Shown piece after piece: positions 25,495 through 34,456 of a DNA stretch of 64,000 nucleotides (positions are counted from its first letter, which is position 1; every line of letters starts with the position of its first letter). Under the pieces are notes generated by a model. The model did not search any database, had not been told where the DNA came from, and saw nothing but the letters and a program-made list of their open reading frames with translations. The stretch is from positions 434,001 to 498,000 of the forward strand of contig CAXRDE010000019.1 in NCBI GenBank assembly GCA_964229355.1, in the 5' to 3' direction. The stretch comes from CAXRDE01 sp964229355. Its GTDB lineage: Bacteria; Cyanobacteriota; Sericytochromatia; UBA7694. A program made the translations under genes and the position numbers.

Positions 25495-26256
25495 ATGCGC
25501 CGCATTTTTTTCTTTTTAGGCTTACTGAGTCTGTTGTGTTGGAGTGGGATGGGCTTTGAGGCCCTGGCCCAAACCACGGGGGTTCCGGGTGTGAATATTT
25601 CGCTGACGCCCAACGCGACGCCTCAGCAAACGGTGTTTAATGTGCAGCTCTTGCTGCTGTTTACAACCCTTGCGCTGGCACCCACCCTGCTGGTAATGGT
25701 CACCCCCTTTACCCGCATTATTATTGTGTTGAGTTTCTTGCGACAGGCCCTGGGCACCCAACAATCTCCTCCCAACCAGGTGCTGGTGGGCATTGCTTTT
25801 TTTATGACCCTCTTTATTACCATGCCCCTGTTTACCGAAGCCAATACCCAGGGGGTGCAACCCTTTCTCAAGCAAGAGATTACCCAGGAGCAGGCCTTTG
25901 AACGCAGCCTGGCACCGTTTCGACGCTTCATGCTCAAGCAGGTGCGCCAGGACGATCTGGAGTTGTATCTGACTCTCTCTAAAAGTGAGCGTCCCAAAGT
26001 GCCTGAAGATGTCGCCACTCACGTGCTTATTCCAGCTTTTATTACCAGTGAACTCAAAACCGCTTTTATTATTGGCTTCCTGGTGTACGTGCCCTTTCTG
26101 ATTATCGATATGGTGGTGGCCAGTACCCTGATGTCGATGGGTATGATGATGTTGCCACCGACAGTGATTTCGCTGCCCTTTAAACTGGTGCTCTTTGTCT
26201 TAATCGACGGCTGGAACATTCTATCTCAGGCCCTGGTGGGGAGCTTTTTTACATGA
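25495..26256 (+). CDS. fliP: Flagellar type III export apparatus protein FliP
   Basis: 253 residues from ATG 25495; an upstream in-frame TTG at 25477 has no ribosome-binding site. It has a cleavable signal peptide (MRRIFFFLGLLSLLCWSGMG), usual for FliP. Diagnostic parts are VMVTPFTRIIIVLSFLRQALG, QSPPNQVLVGIAFFMTLF, and the C-terminal PFLIIDMVVASTLMSMGMMM with LPFKLVLFVLIDGW. FliP forms the core of the export gate with FliQ and FliR. The stop overlaps the fliQ start (ATGA). Confidence 0.97.
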   Translation: MRRIFFFLGLLSLLCWSGMGFEALAQTTGVPGVNISLTPNATPQQTVFNVQLLLLFTTLALAPTLLVMVTPFTRIIIVLSFLRQALGTQQSPPNQVLVGIAFFMTLFITMPLFTEANTQGVQPFLKQEITQEQAFERSLAPFRRFMLKQVRQDDLELYLTLSKSERPKVPEDVATHVLIPAFITSELKTAFIIGFLVYVPFLIIDMVVASTLMSMGMMMLPPTVISLPFKLVLFVLIDGWNILSQALVGSFFT

Positions 26257-26525
26257 TCGAAGAAATGTTTTTAGGGGTTCTAGAGCGGGGCATTTGGGTG
26301 ACCATGCAAATTTTGACGCCGCTGTTGCTGATTAGCTCAGCGGTGGGCCTATTGGTGGGCCTGTTTCAAAGTGTTACCCAGATCAACGAAATGACCCTGA
26401 CTTTTATTCCCAAAATTGTGGTGGTGGCGCTGGTGCTTTTAACGTTGGGCACCTGGATGATGCATACCATGATGGATTTTTCCACCTCGATCATTTTAGA
26501 TATTCCGCGACTGATTCAGTCCTGA
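26253..26525 (+). CDS. fliQ: Flagellar export apparatus protein FliQ
   Basis: 90 residues with two membrane helices. LLISSAVGLLVGLFQSVTQINEMTLTFIPKI is the family signature (here shown in part: FQSVTQINEMTLTFIPKI). It packs around FliP-FliR in the export gate. It overlaps fliP by four bases and is followed by fliR 7 nt later. Confidence 0.97.
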   Translation: MIEEMFLGVLERGIWVTMQILTPLLLISSAVGLLVGLFQSVTQINEMTLTFIPKIVVVALVLLTLGTWMMHTMMDFSTSIILDIPRLIQS

Positions 26526-26532
26526 GCCCGGC

Positions 26533-27318
26533 ATGGAGTTAAGCCAATGGTTCAACAGCCTGTCTGAGAGCTTACCCTTATTGTTACTGGTGGCCTTACG
26601 CAGCAGTGGTCTGTTTTTCACGGCTCCTTTTTTTGGTCAAGATCGCGCACCTATCATGGTGCGGGTATTTTTTTCATTGGCCATGGCCAGTCTGATTTTT
26701 CCTTCTTTAGACCTGGCACAGGTGCCGGTTCCTGCCAATACCGTGCAATGGTTGATCGCCGGGCTTTTGGAGTTATTGACAGGAATGATGTATGGCTGGG
26801 CCAGTTTACTGATGTTTGAGGGCACGATTTTGGCTGGACAAATGGTGGGGTTGCAAATGGGTTTTGCCCAGGCCAATGTGCTAAATCCTGATTCCCAGAC
26901 CCAGCGTCCTTTACTCTCTGAAATTTATTATTTGATGGCTTTTATGGTGTTTTTTGCCATCAATGGGCACCATATGTTAATCCTCATTTTTCAGCAGAGT
27001 TTTACGGTGATTCCGCCAGGGCAGTTGGCAATAACGGGTTCACTCATGGAGCAGCTGAGCGTGATGTTTGCCCAGGTTTTTATTGTGGGGCTCATGCTTT
27101 CGGCCCCTATCAACGGCATTTTAACCCTGATCGACATTATTTTGGGATTGGTGGCCCGCACCGCCCCGCAAATGAATATTCTTTTGCTGAGCTTTTCGAT
27201 TAAGATTTATATTGGGCTGTTGAGCTTTTTCTTTTCGCTGGGCTTTACCCTACAATTCCTGCGCTCGCTCTTGCCCGATTTGCTGGAACAGGTGATGCAA
27301 TTGTCGAACCATGGCTGA
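26533..27318 (+). CDS. fliR: Flagellar export apparatus protein FliR
   Basis: 261 residues, several membrane helices. The family parts ALRSSGLFFTAPFFGQ, EGTILAGQMVGLQMGFAQAN and LTLIDIILGLVARTAPQMNI are present. FliR is the single-copy subunit that completes the FliP5 helical gate. Its 3' end overlaps the flhB start by 8 bp, giving tight coupling. Confidence 0.97.
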   Translation: MELSQWFNSLSESLPLLLLVALRSSGLFFTAPFFGQDRAPIMVRVFFSLAMASLIFPSLDLAQVPVPANTVQWLIAGLLELLTGMMYGWASLLMFEGTILAGQMVGLQMGFAQANVLNPDSQTQRPLLSEIYYLMAFMVFFAINGHHMLILIFQQSFTVIPPGQLAITGSLMEQLSVMFAQVFIVGLMLSAPINGILTLIDIILGLVARTAPQMNILLLSFSIKIYIGLLSFFFSLGFTLQFLRSLLPDLLEQVMQLSNHG

Positions 27319-28375
27319 TCCCTCAAAAACCGAGAAGGCCACCCCCCGGCGGCGCGATGAACTCCGTCGCAAAGGGCAGGTGGCCAAAAGCCAGGAGCTC
27401 AATACGGCCCTTTTGTTTTTGGTGGCGGTGGTCTTTTTGCGCTTTTATTTGCCCTTTATGGGGCAATATGTCACCGAAACCACCCAGGATTTGTGGCGTG
27501 AATTGCTCCTGGACTTAAACGTGCAAAGCTTTATGGCGTTGATGTGGGAACTGAGCGTTCAGTTTTTGCTAATGATGGCGCCTTTTTTAGCGGTGCTTGT
27601 GGTGATTGCCCTGGCGGTCAATATTTTTCAGGTGGGCTTAACCGCTTCGCTGGAGCCCTTAAAGCCCGATCTTAATAAAGTGAATCCGATTCAAGGCTTT
27701 AAACGTCTGTTCTCTTTACAACCCCTGGTGCAGTTGGCCATTAATCTGCTTAAAATCGCCGTGCTTATCTGGATTTCCTGGGGAATTTTAAGCCACCATT
27801 ACCGGGCATTGTTGCAAAGTTCCCTGATGAATCTTGACAATACCGGCGTGTTGTTAGGCGCAATTGTCTGGGAAATTGGTTGGAAAGTGGGCCTGGCCAT
27901 GTTGGTCATTGCGGCTGGAGACTTCTTCTGGCAGCGCTGGTACCATGAACGCAATATTCGCATGAGCAAGCAAGAGGTCAAAGACGAGCACAAAAATACA
28001 GAGGGCGATCCACAAATTAAATCCCGCATTCGTCAATTGCAACGTAAAGCGGCTCTGAGCCGCATGATGGAAAATATTCCCCGCGCCGATGTGATTTTAA
28101 CCAACCCCACCCATTTGTCGGTGGCCATTGCTTACGATCCCGAAACCATGGCGGCACCCGAGGTGATTGCGAAAGGGGCCAATGCTGTGGCTTTACGTAT
28201 TCGGGAGCGCGCAAAAGAATACGATATTCCGCTCTTAGAAAACAAACCGCTGGCCCAGGCTTTGTTTCGCACCGCCGAAGTGGGAGATCCCATTCCTGCG
28301 GATCTGTACAGTGCGGTTTCAGAGGTGCTTATTTATGTTTATCAGCTTACGGGTAAGCTCGAAGATTATTTGTAA
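27311..28375 (+). CDS. flhB: Flagellar export switch protein FlhB, copy 2
   Basis: 354 residues. It starts DPSKTEKATPRRRDELRRKG, has four membrane segments, the SKQEVKDEHKNTEGDP linker, and the autocleavage motif NPTH in VILTNPTHLSVAIAYD. Its place directly after fliPQR makes it the conventional FlhB. It shares the overall architecture of the copy at 11652, but the cytosolic domain differs at many positions and it lacks that copy's charged C-terminal tail. Confidence 0.95.
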   Translation: MADPSKTEKATPRRRDELRRKGQVAKSQELNTALLFLVAVVFLRFYLPFMGQYVTETTQDLWRELLLDLNVQSFMALMWELSVQFLLMMAPFLAVLVVIALAVNIFQVGLTASLEPLKPDLNKVNPIQGFKRLFSLQPLVQLAINLLKIAVLIWISWGILSHHYRALLQSSLMNLDNTGVLLGAIVWEIGWKVGLAMLVIAAGDFFWQRWYHERNIRMSKQEVKDEHKNTEGDPQIKSRIRQLQRKAALSRMMENIPRADVILTNPTHLSVAIAYDPETMAAPEVIAKGANAVALRIRERAKEYDIPLLENKPLAQALFRTAEVGDPIPADLYSAVSEVLIYVYQLTGKLEDYL

Positions 28376-28462
28376 GCAAATTTGTAGAATTGTGTAGTAG
28401 CATTTGCAGGAATCAAAAAAAGTGGTTTAATATCTATTACCAACGCAATAAGGACGCCTCGA

Positions 28463-29395
28463 TTGTCTGCCGAGTTAAAGCGGATTCTTAGTGAAGAAAA
28501 CCTATTCAAGATTTTGGGCTTAGATGTCTCGGCCTCCACTGAAGATGTGCGCAAAGCCTATAAGTCAATGATGCGACAGGTTCACCCTGATCGCTTTCAA
28601 GATGCTGCCCAGCGTGAACAGGCTGAGATGGCTTTTAAGCGGGTGGGCCTGGCGTATGAAACCTTAAAAGATCCGCTCTCTCGCAAAGACTATGAGCGCA
28701 TCTTAGACAAAAACAACTTTGCGCGCACCACGCCGCCTGCCTCCACCCCGCGTCCCGCCACCGATGGCCCTCCTAAATCGCCCACCTCTCCTTTGCGCAG
28801 TGACAAAAAGCCGCCCCCACGGCCCGGCAGTCAAACCGGTCACTCCGCTCAAACCCAACCGTTTAACGACAACGAAAAGCAGCAGAAGATCCGTGAAGAA
28901 CAGGCTGAAAAACATTATCAGCAGGGGCGTGCCTTCGAAACCAAAAACGAAATGGATGAAGCCATTCGCGAGTACAAAGAAGCCATTCGTTTGTGCAATC
29001 CTGTGGGGCGTTACCACAGCCGTTTGGGTCTCGCCTTAGATAAAAAAGGATGGGCTGGCTATGCCCAGGCAGAATTTAAAGTGGCCTTGCATTTTGACCC
29101 CACGGATGCCCTTGCTTTAAAGCATTACCAGCCCACGCAGGGTAAAAACACCCGCCAAGGTTTTAAGTTACTGAGCTTTTTTAAGGGGAATAAATCTCAG
29201 CGCCTGGGTGATATCTTGATCAAACTGGGTTATTTAGACAAGTCCCAACTGCAAGAAACCTTAAAAGCGCAACAAGACGAGAACCTTTTGCTGGGTGAAC
29301 TTTTGGTACGTAAAAAGTTTGTCAAGCCTGAGCAACTGGCTCAGGCCCTGATTCATCAGGCTGAGATTCTTGAGCAGCAAGACGACAAAAAATAG
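28463..29395 (+). CDS. J-domain/TPR/MshEN-domain chimera
   Basis: 310 residues from a TTG with AAGGA 8 nt upstream. Residues about 12-75 are a J domain with an intact HPD (41-43), so it should stimulate an Hsp70. A Pro/Thr-rich linker (about 90-145) follows. Two TPR-like hairpins (about 150-215: AEKHYQQGRAFETKNEMDEA) come next. The last 60 residues (LGDILIKLGYLDKSQLQETL, LLGELLVRKKFVKPEQLAQA) match the MshEN/T2SSE N-terminal domain, known from pilus and secretion ATPases and for binding cyclic di-GMP in some cases. It lies 87 nt after flhB. The combination is unusual; a chaperone adaptor for a secretion or motility machine is a guess. Confidence 0.8.
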   Translation: MSAELKRILSEENLFKILGLDVSASTEDVRKAYKSMMRQVHPDRFQDAAQREQAEMAFKRVGLAYETLKDPLSRKDYERILDKNNFARTTPPASTPRPATDGPPKSPTSPLRSDKKPPPRPGSQTGHSAQTQPFNDNEKQQKIREEQAEKHYQQGRAFETKNEMDEAIREYKEAIRLCNPVGRYHSRLGLALDKKGWAGYAQAEFKVALHFDPTDALALKHYQPTQGKNTRQGFKLLSFFKGNKSQRLGDILIKLGYLDKSQLQETLKAQQDENLLLGELLVRKKFVKPEQLAQALIHQAEILEQQDDKK

Positions 29396-29464
29396 ATAAA
29401 ACCATGTGTTTTGTCTGTGTGCGGTGCTAATATACACTCATTACCCAAATAAGGAAATGCTCCC

Positions 29465-30040
29465 ATGAAAGACCCTTTTAAATTGGCCCTGGGCCTGACC
29501 CTATTACTCGTTGTTGCCGGAGGGGCCATGATGTTAAAAGGGACGGACACGAAGGGCAAGACGGTAAGCACCTCCCAGGGGGGTGAAGAACTGCAGCGCC
29601 CTGACCAGGGTTCAGGTAGCATTCAATGGCAAACCTTTGATAAAGGCCTTGCCCAGGCGGCGGCCGAAAAGAAAGTTGTCATGGTGGAGTTTTTTGCCAC
29701 CTGGTGTGGTTACTGCAAAAAAATGGATGAGCAGGTGTTTCCTGATGAACGGGTACAGGCGCAACTGTCTAAGTATTTTGTACCTGTACGGGTGACCGAA
29801 AGCTCTGAAAACCAGGTGACTTTTCAAGGCAAGCCTGTGACTGAAAAAGCCTTAACGCCTCAATTTGGGGTTACAGGTTTTCCGACCCTGGTGTTTTTAG
29901 ACGCCAAGGGCGAGCCCATTACCAAAATTCCCGGCTTTGTGGAAGCAGACACCCTGCACGGTGTGTTGCAATTTATCGGCACAGGTGCATACGAAAAAAT
30001 GGACTATCCCACTTTTCAAAAACAACACCTGGCCTCTTAA
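29465..30040 (+). CDS. Membrane-anchored or exported thioredoxin-like protein
   Basis: 191 residues. An N-terminal hydrophobic segment (FKLALGLTLLLVVAGGAMML) serves as signal anchor. The thioredoxin fold has the active site FFATWCGYCKKMDEQVF and the cis-Pro region GVTGFPTLVFLD. WCGYCK is like the thioredoxin-7/DsbD C-terminal group, so it probably acts as a periplasmic disulfide reductase. AAGGA precedes the ATG. It converges on the large glycosyltransferase gene with only 9 nt between the stops and no clear terminator. Confidence 0.88.
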   Translation: MKDPFKLALGLTLLLVVAGGAMMLKGTDTKGKTVSTSQGGEELQRPDQGSGSIQWQTFDKGLAQAAAEKKVVMVEFFATWCGYCKKMDEQVFPDERVQAQLSKYFVPVRVTESSENQVTFQGKPVTEKALTPQFGVTGFPTLVFLDAKGEPITKIPGFVEADTLHGVLQFIGTGAYEKMDYPTFQKQHLAS

Positions 30041-30049
30041 AACCTGAGC

Positions 30050-33000
30050 TTAAGACAGCATACTAAACAAGTCCGGGTCCAATTGTTGCGCTTTGGCAAA
30101 GAACTGCTGGCTGGTTTTGCTGTCACCCAGGTGACGTAAGACCGTGCCCATGGCATAGCAGAGATCGCCCGTCACGGTGCCTTCCCGCATGCTGCGAGTT
30201 AACGCCTCCAGCGCAGCCTGATAATCTTTCAGCATCATGTAAGCAATGCCTAAGTTATACCAAATGCTGGGTTGGTGGGGGTCAATCTGCAGCGCTTTTT
30301 TGAAAGCTTGCACAGCCTCTGCGTGGGCTTCGGTGTCTACGGCATGAAAACCCTGGGCGAGAAGGTCTTCTAAAATGCGTTGACGGGCCTGGCGGAATAC
30401 GGGCTGTTCACGTAGCTCTTTCAATTGCTTATCGAACATCAGTGCAGCATGTTGCCAGGTGAAGTTTTCACAAATGGTTTGGCGGGCCTGTTGACCCAAT
30501 TCCACGACGTTTTCTGGGTTTTCATACACATGTCGCAAGTAGGCACTCAACACTTCAGGGTCGGGCTCAGCCCAGGAGGGTAAGTCTACCGTGCTATAGT
30601 CGTCAACCTGAGCGTGTTCAAAAACCACCGTTTCAGCGGGGATTAATAAGGCATTTTCGGCATTGCAAAAGTCAAGGCAGGTGCCAAACTCGGTGACAAT
30701 AACGGGTTTTTCACAGGCCATGGCTTCCGCTATCGTCAGGCTGAAGTCATCGCTGCGAAAGGGGCTAACCAACGCGTCGCAGGCGTTATAGAGGGCGGGC
30801 ATTTGCTCCGGGGGAAAGGTGTCAGAAAGATGGAGAACCTCGGGTGGGTGATCATGGGCCTCGCGTCGTGTGCTTAGAATGGCTTCCAGATCCAGGGGAG
30901 CATAGGCAAAGGCTGAGGGATAGGTTTTTAGCACAAGACAGACATCATCATCGGCACTAAAGGTATTAAAATAGCTATCTAAAAGAATATCTAAACCTTT
31001 TGAACTTACACTATCTCCCATATATAAAAACTTAAAGCGTCTACCAGTTTCTAAAATAAGGGGAGGTGTTTCAGGGTGGAAAATCTCTGTATTGACACCA
31101 TAGGGGACCACCGCCACTTTTTCGGCCAGAAGACCGCTGTCAATATAATGTTGACGCATGGATTCCCCAGGCACCCACACCTGATCGGCAAATTTATTGA
31201 GGTGGTAAACCCATTGCTCAGGTACAGATCCGTACTCCCAGGGCAGCATAAAGACCCAGTGACCCGCCGTTTTTGAAAGTTCAAAACTGGGGGGCCATTG
31301 GTGGGCTATTTCAATATCTGGTGGGTTTAGCAATGGCTTACAGACGTGCTGTGACAAGGCGTAAAAAGGGCTGCTTTCCTGGGGCCAAAAATCGGGATCA
31401 GTACTGGGTTCGATGTAAAGAGGTATGGTAGACCGGTGCCATGCTTGTAACAGTGAACGACTGACGCTGGCCATGCGATCGCCATTAAAAAGATTACCCT
31501 GCCACATCAATGCCCACTCCTGTTGAGGAGGAGATTGATGTGATACAGCTCGAAAACCGTACCACACCCAGGCATCTTCTTCGACCTTAAGTTCCTGTTG
31601 GCGCATCCCCAGGCTTTGTAAAATGAAACTGATTAAAGGGGGAGACACCAATTGCTCCAGTACTTCTCCTTCAGCATCGTCGGGCCAGTGGGTGGGGCCT
31701 GATAAAATTAAAAGTCCGCCGGGTTGAAGACTGTTTACCAGATGCTGACAATAGGCTTTCAAGCCTCCGGTAATAATTTTCTCCAGGGTTTTGTGGGCGT
31801 GAATGGCCGCATAACCCTGAGGGCTTAAGACTCTGGGATGGGTTAATTGAAGGGTGTTTTCGGCCGTGATCTGCTGCCAAATAGGGTCCGAAATATGTTG
31901 TACAGATTCAGGCAAGGGTTTGCGCTGATGCTTGGGAATGACTTCTGTTTTTTGCAGGGTGTAGAAGTAGTGGTGGGACCCCGTGTCAATGCGCTTACAG
32001 ATGAATCCGGTACTTTCTAAGAGGGCGCGTAAACCGTGGGTTGGACGCAAATGCAAAAAGCTGTGACCCCACAGATCCTGATCCTTAAGGCTTTGAATAT
32101 ACAATTGCCCTTCGGCATTCAAAATGCGATGACAGGCCTGTAGAATGGCTTTGCTGTCTTTAAGGTGATGATTTTCAAAAACCCCTTGTAAAACCATTAC
32201 GTCAAAATTTGTTTTGATATTTTGCAAGGTTTTGAGTGCGTTACGGCTGTGTCGGAAGTGGTATTTCTCGGAGGGCTTTTGACGTTTACCCATTTCTCCA
32301 AAATTCAGGGTAATACCCAGCATGTATTGGCATTGTACGCGGTAGATTAACCAGTTCTTATAAATATGGGTGCCCATGAGTAGAACCCGCTGATCATCTT
32401 CAAGCTCTAAAGAGAGCACCTGACTTTGCCAGTAGGTATTCAGTGCAGGGCTGGCCACGGGGAGCGCACTCTGAGGTACAGCCTCGATTTTTAGTCTGGC
32501 TTCGATGCGGTAATCTGCAAGCGTTGCCGGGTAGTGTTGCTCAGACAGGATTTCAAATCCCACATAGCTCAGCACCTCTTTAACAAGGTCCGGTGAGAAA
32601 GTACGCAAATAGTGTGGGTGAATACGTAACGCATCATGAGATTCTGGGGCAAAACCGCGCAGGACCAGTTTGCCTCCTTTTTTGAGCGCCATGACCAGAC
32701 CCCCAATCAATTGGCGCAAGGATTCGGCTTCCAATTGCTCAAAGGTATAAGCCATATAAACGCTATCAAAAGCATGGATATCTCGGCTGAGGGCATGGTA
32801 TTTCCCCAGATGAGCAGGAATTCGCTGGCTTTGTGCTTTGTGAACCGCTTCTTTATCAAAGAGCACGGCCTGAGCGGGTATGTTTTGCTCTAGCAGTTGA
32901 AGGGTCATGGAAACCCCTGTTTCTCCCACACATAAAACCTGCTCTGATGCCGTAAATAAAGCTGCATCATTGGCAATATGCTGGCTGAGCGCTTCTCCCA

Positions 33001-34453
33001 TTTGTTCTGAATAGAGAGAGTTAAAGGCCTGGGGATAATCCGGGGTTGCAATGGTGATGGGTTGCTCGTAAATTTGACAGAGTTCAGCCGGAGTTTCGAT
33101 CTCCTTTACATGGGCGTAACCCTGGTCCTTGAGTTGATTCTTGTGTGTAGGAGCGTGCACGAGTAAGGCTGCAAGCTCTCGTTCGACCAATTGCTCAGCG
33201 TGGAGGTTGCGCTCTTGAAAAATGCGTAAATAAGTCTCCGGGCTTTTGGGGTGTTGGTCGGCCAGGGACGTGGGGTAACGCAAGGTCTGACGGGTTTCTG
33301 TGAAGTCTTCATGGCTGACCGAGTAGAATGTGGGATAGTTCGATCGGATAAGGCTGCTGAGCAAATGAGCGCCAAAGGGTTTGATGTTGAAAAAATGAAT
33401 GCGTACAGGACGATAATTGAGCACCAAACGGGTAATGGTTTGCTCGATGTCTGGGTTTTCGTAAAGCGCACTGTATCGCGCTGCAGAGGAGAAGCCGTAA
33501 AGCGTGACCTGTGGGATACCTTGGTGTTGTCCAAAAAAAACGAGGGGAGTGCTAAAGGGGCTGGGGGCATCTTCAAGACAAATGTTTAAGAGCGGATGAT
33601 GATTGTGAACACGGGGTAACCATTGGGGGAGTTCGGCTTCGGGTGTAGAGACCCAGAGGGTGACGGGAGCCAGCTGAAACTCGCGGGCTTTCTTTTTTAC
33701 CCAATCCAGGGCCTGTTGGTTGTAAAGGGCTTGAATGATAAAGCGCTGAGCCTGGGTTTCGAGTGGCAGATCCTGGGTGCTGTCGGCAGTGGCATAGCTG
33801 GGAAGAAGTGCCTTGATGGTGAAATGACTCATCAGTCGTTTAAGCATGGCGTCAGTGGCCAGACTCCAATGCTCATCGAATGCCGCTTCAAGACCCACGG
33901 TGACCAGGGCCTCTAATTGACGTTCGCTTTGCCAGGCAAGCAACTGGGCCAGGCGAGGTTCTGGGCTGCTTTCAAAGGGAAAGCTCGCAAGCGCCTGTTT
34001 ACGAAAAATAAAGGTTTCAATGGGCAAGTGTAAGGGGCTTTGGAGCAAGAAGCCGGCAAAGTCAGTGGGCTTAAGGGCGGGTATCTGTAATGACACAGGC
34101 AGAAGGCGTTGATTTACAAAGGTGGGGTGGGTGAAAGCGGCATCAAGATCCGGGTTCTGAAAGGCCTGTATGCCTGCCTCAAAATGTTCGAGATGAAAAG
34201 AAACCACGTGCTCTACCAGGCTAATCAGGTCGCCCTGGGCTTTTTTTAGGCCCTTTTCCCAACTGATGGAGGCATCCTGATGGTGCGCCACTTCTAAAAT
34301 CCAGTGTGCGGGCAGATCTTCTGGCAGTTCTGCGGTGGGGGGGTGATAAATTAAAACCTCTGCTGTCTCCGCAGCAGTCGGGAGGGTATTCAAAAGATGA
34401 CGCCAGTGCAGAGCACGCTGGGATGGGAGATGAACAATAATACTTAACTTCAT
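30050..34453 (-). CDS. 1467-residue multi-module glycosyltransferase/methyltransferase with TPR tail
   Basis: Modules in order: a degenerate GT2-like start (about 1-200: LSIIVHLPSQRALHWRHLL, GDLISLVEHVVSFH); a GT-B-like segment (about 300-440); three class I methyltransferase-like modules, with VLCVGETGVSM near 505 and KLVLRGF near 594, RVLLMG near 689 and LYIQSL near 784, and LLILSG near 917. A complete-looking GT4 follows (about 970-1370: VVPYGVNTEIFHPE, SKGLDILL, SPFRSDDFSLTIAEAMACEK). TPR repeats end the protein (about 1370-1460: WYNLGIAYMMLKDYQAALEA). It should build and modify a surface polysaccharide in the cytoplasm. The partner gene upstream is 3 nt away. Several methyltransferase modules lack obvious SAM-binding motifs, so activity is uncertain. 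Confidence 0.78.
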   Translation of the reverse strand: MKLSIIVHLPSQRALHWRHLLNTLPTAAETAEVLIYHPPTAELPEDLPAHWILEVAHHQDASISWEKGLKKAQGDLISLVEHVVSFHLEHFEAGIQAFQNPDLDAAFTHPTFVNQRLLPVSLQIPALKPTDFAGFLLQSPLHLPIETFIFRKQALASFPFESSPEPRLAQLLAWQSERQLEALVTVGLEAAFDEHWSLATDAMLKRLMSHFTIKALLPSYATADSTQDLPLETQAQRFIIQALYNQQALDWVKKKAREFQLAPVTLWVSTPEAELPQWLPRVHNHHPLLNICLEDAPSPFSTPLVFFGQHQGIPQVTLYGFSSAARYSALYENPDIEQTITRLVLNYRPVRIHFFNIKPFGAHLLSSLIRSNYPTFYSVSHEDFTETRQTLRYPTSLADQHPKSPETYLRIFQERNLHAEQLVERELAALLVHAPTHKNQLKDQGYAHVKEIETPAELCQIYEQPITIATPDYPQAFNSLYSEQMGEALSQHIANDAALFTASEQVLCVGETGVSMTLQLLEQNIPAQAVLFDKEAVHKAQSQRIPAHLGKYHALSRDIHAFDSVYMAYTFEQLEAESLRQLIGGLVMALKKGGKLVLRGFAPESHDALRIHPHYLRTFSPDLVKEVLSYVGFEILSEQHYPATLADYRIEARLKIEAVPQSALPVASPALNTYWQSQVLSLELEDDQRVLLMGTHIYKNWLIYRVQCQYMLGITLNFGEMGKRQKPSEKYHFRHSRNALKTLQNIKTNFDVMVLQGVFENHHLKDSKAILQACHRILNAEGQLYIQSLKDQDLWGHSFLHLRPTHGLRALLESTGFICKRIDTGSHHYFYTLQKTEVIPKHQRKPLPESVQHISDPIWQQITAENTLQLTHPRVLSPQGYAAIHAHKTLEKIITGGLKAYCQHLVNSLQPGGLLILSGPTHWPDDAEGEVLEQLVSPPLISFILQSLGMRQQELKVEEDAWVWYGFRAVSHQSPPQQEWALMWQGNLFNGDRMASVSRSLLQAWHRSTIPLYIEPSTDPDFWPQESSPFYALSQHVCKPLLNPPDIEIAHQWPPSFELSKTAGHWVFMLPWEYGSVPEQWVYHLNKFADQVWVPGESMRQHYIDSGLLAEKVAVVPYGVNTEIFHPETPPLILETGRRFKFLYMGDSVSSKGLDILLDSYFNTFSADDDVCLVLKTYPSAFAYAPLDLEAILSTRREAHDHPPEVLHLSDTFPPEQMPALYNACDALVSPFRSDDFSLTIAEAMACEKPVIVTEFGTCLDFCNAENALLIPAETVVFEHAQVDDYSTVDLPSWAEPDPEVLSAYLRHVYENPENVVELGQQARQTICENFTWQHAALMFDKQLKELREQPVFRQARQRILEDLLAQGFHAVDTEAHAEAVQAFKKALQIDPHQPSIWYNLGIAYMMLKDYQAALEALTRSMREGTVTGDLCYAMGTVLRHLGDSKTSQQFFAKAQQLDPDLFSMLS

Positions 34454-34456
34454 GGT

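Noticed and set aside
25522..26022. 166-residue minus-strand frame inside fliP
   Set aside because: Shadow of fliP; its composition (many Gln/His/Gly) and lack of a start signal argue against coding.
11652..28375. Reading the two FlhB copies as evidence for an injectisome
   Set aside because: No other injectisome-specific gene (secretin, needle, tip) is in the window; only the core gate genes of the flagellum are seen.
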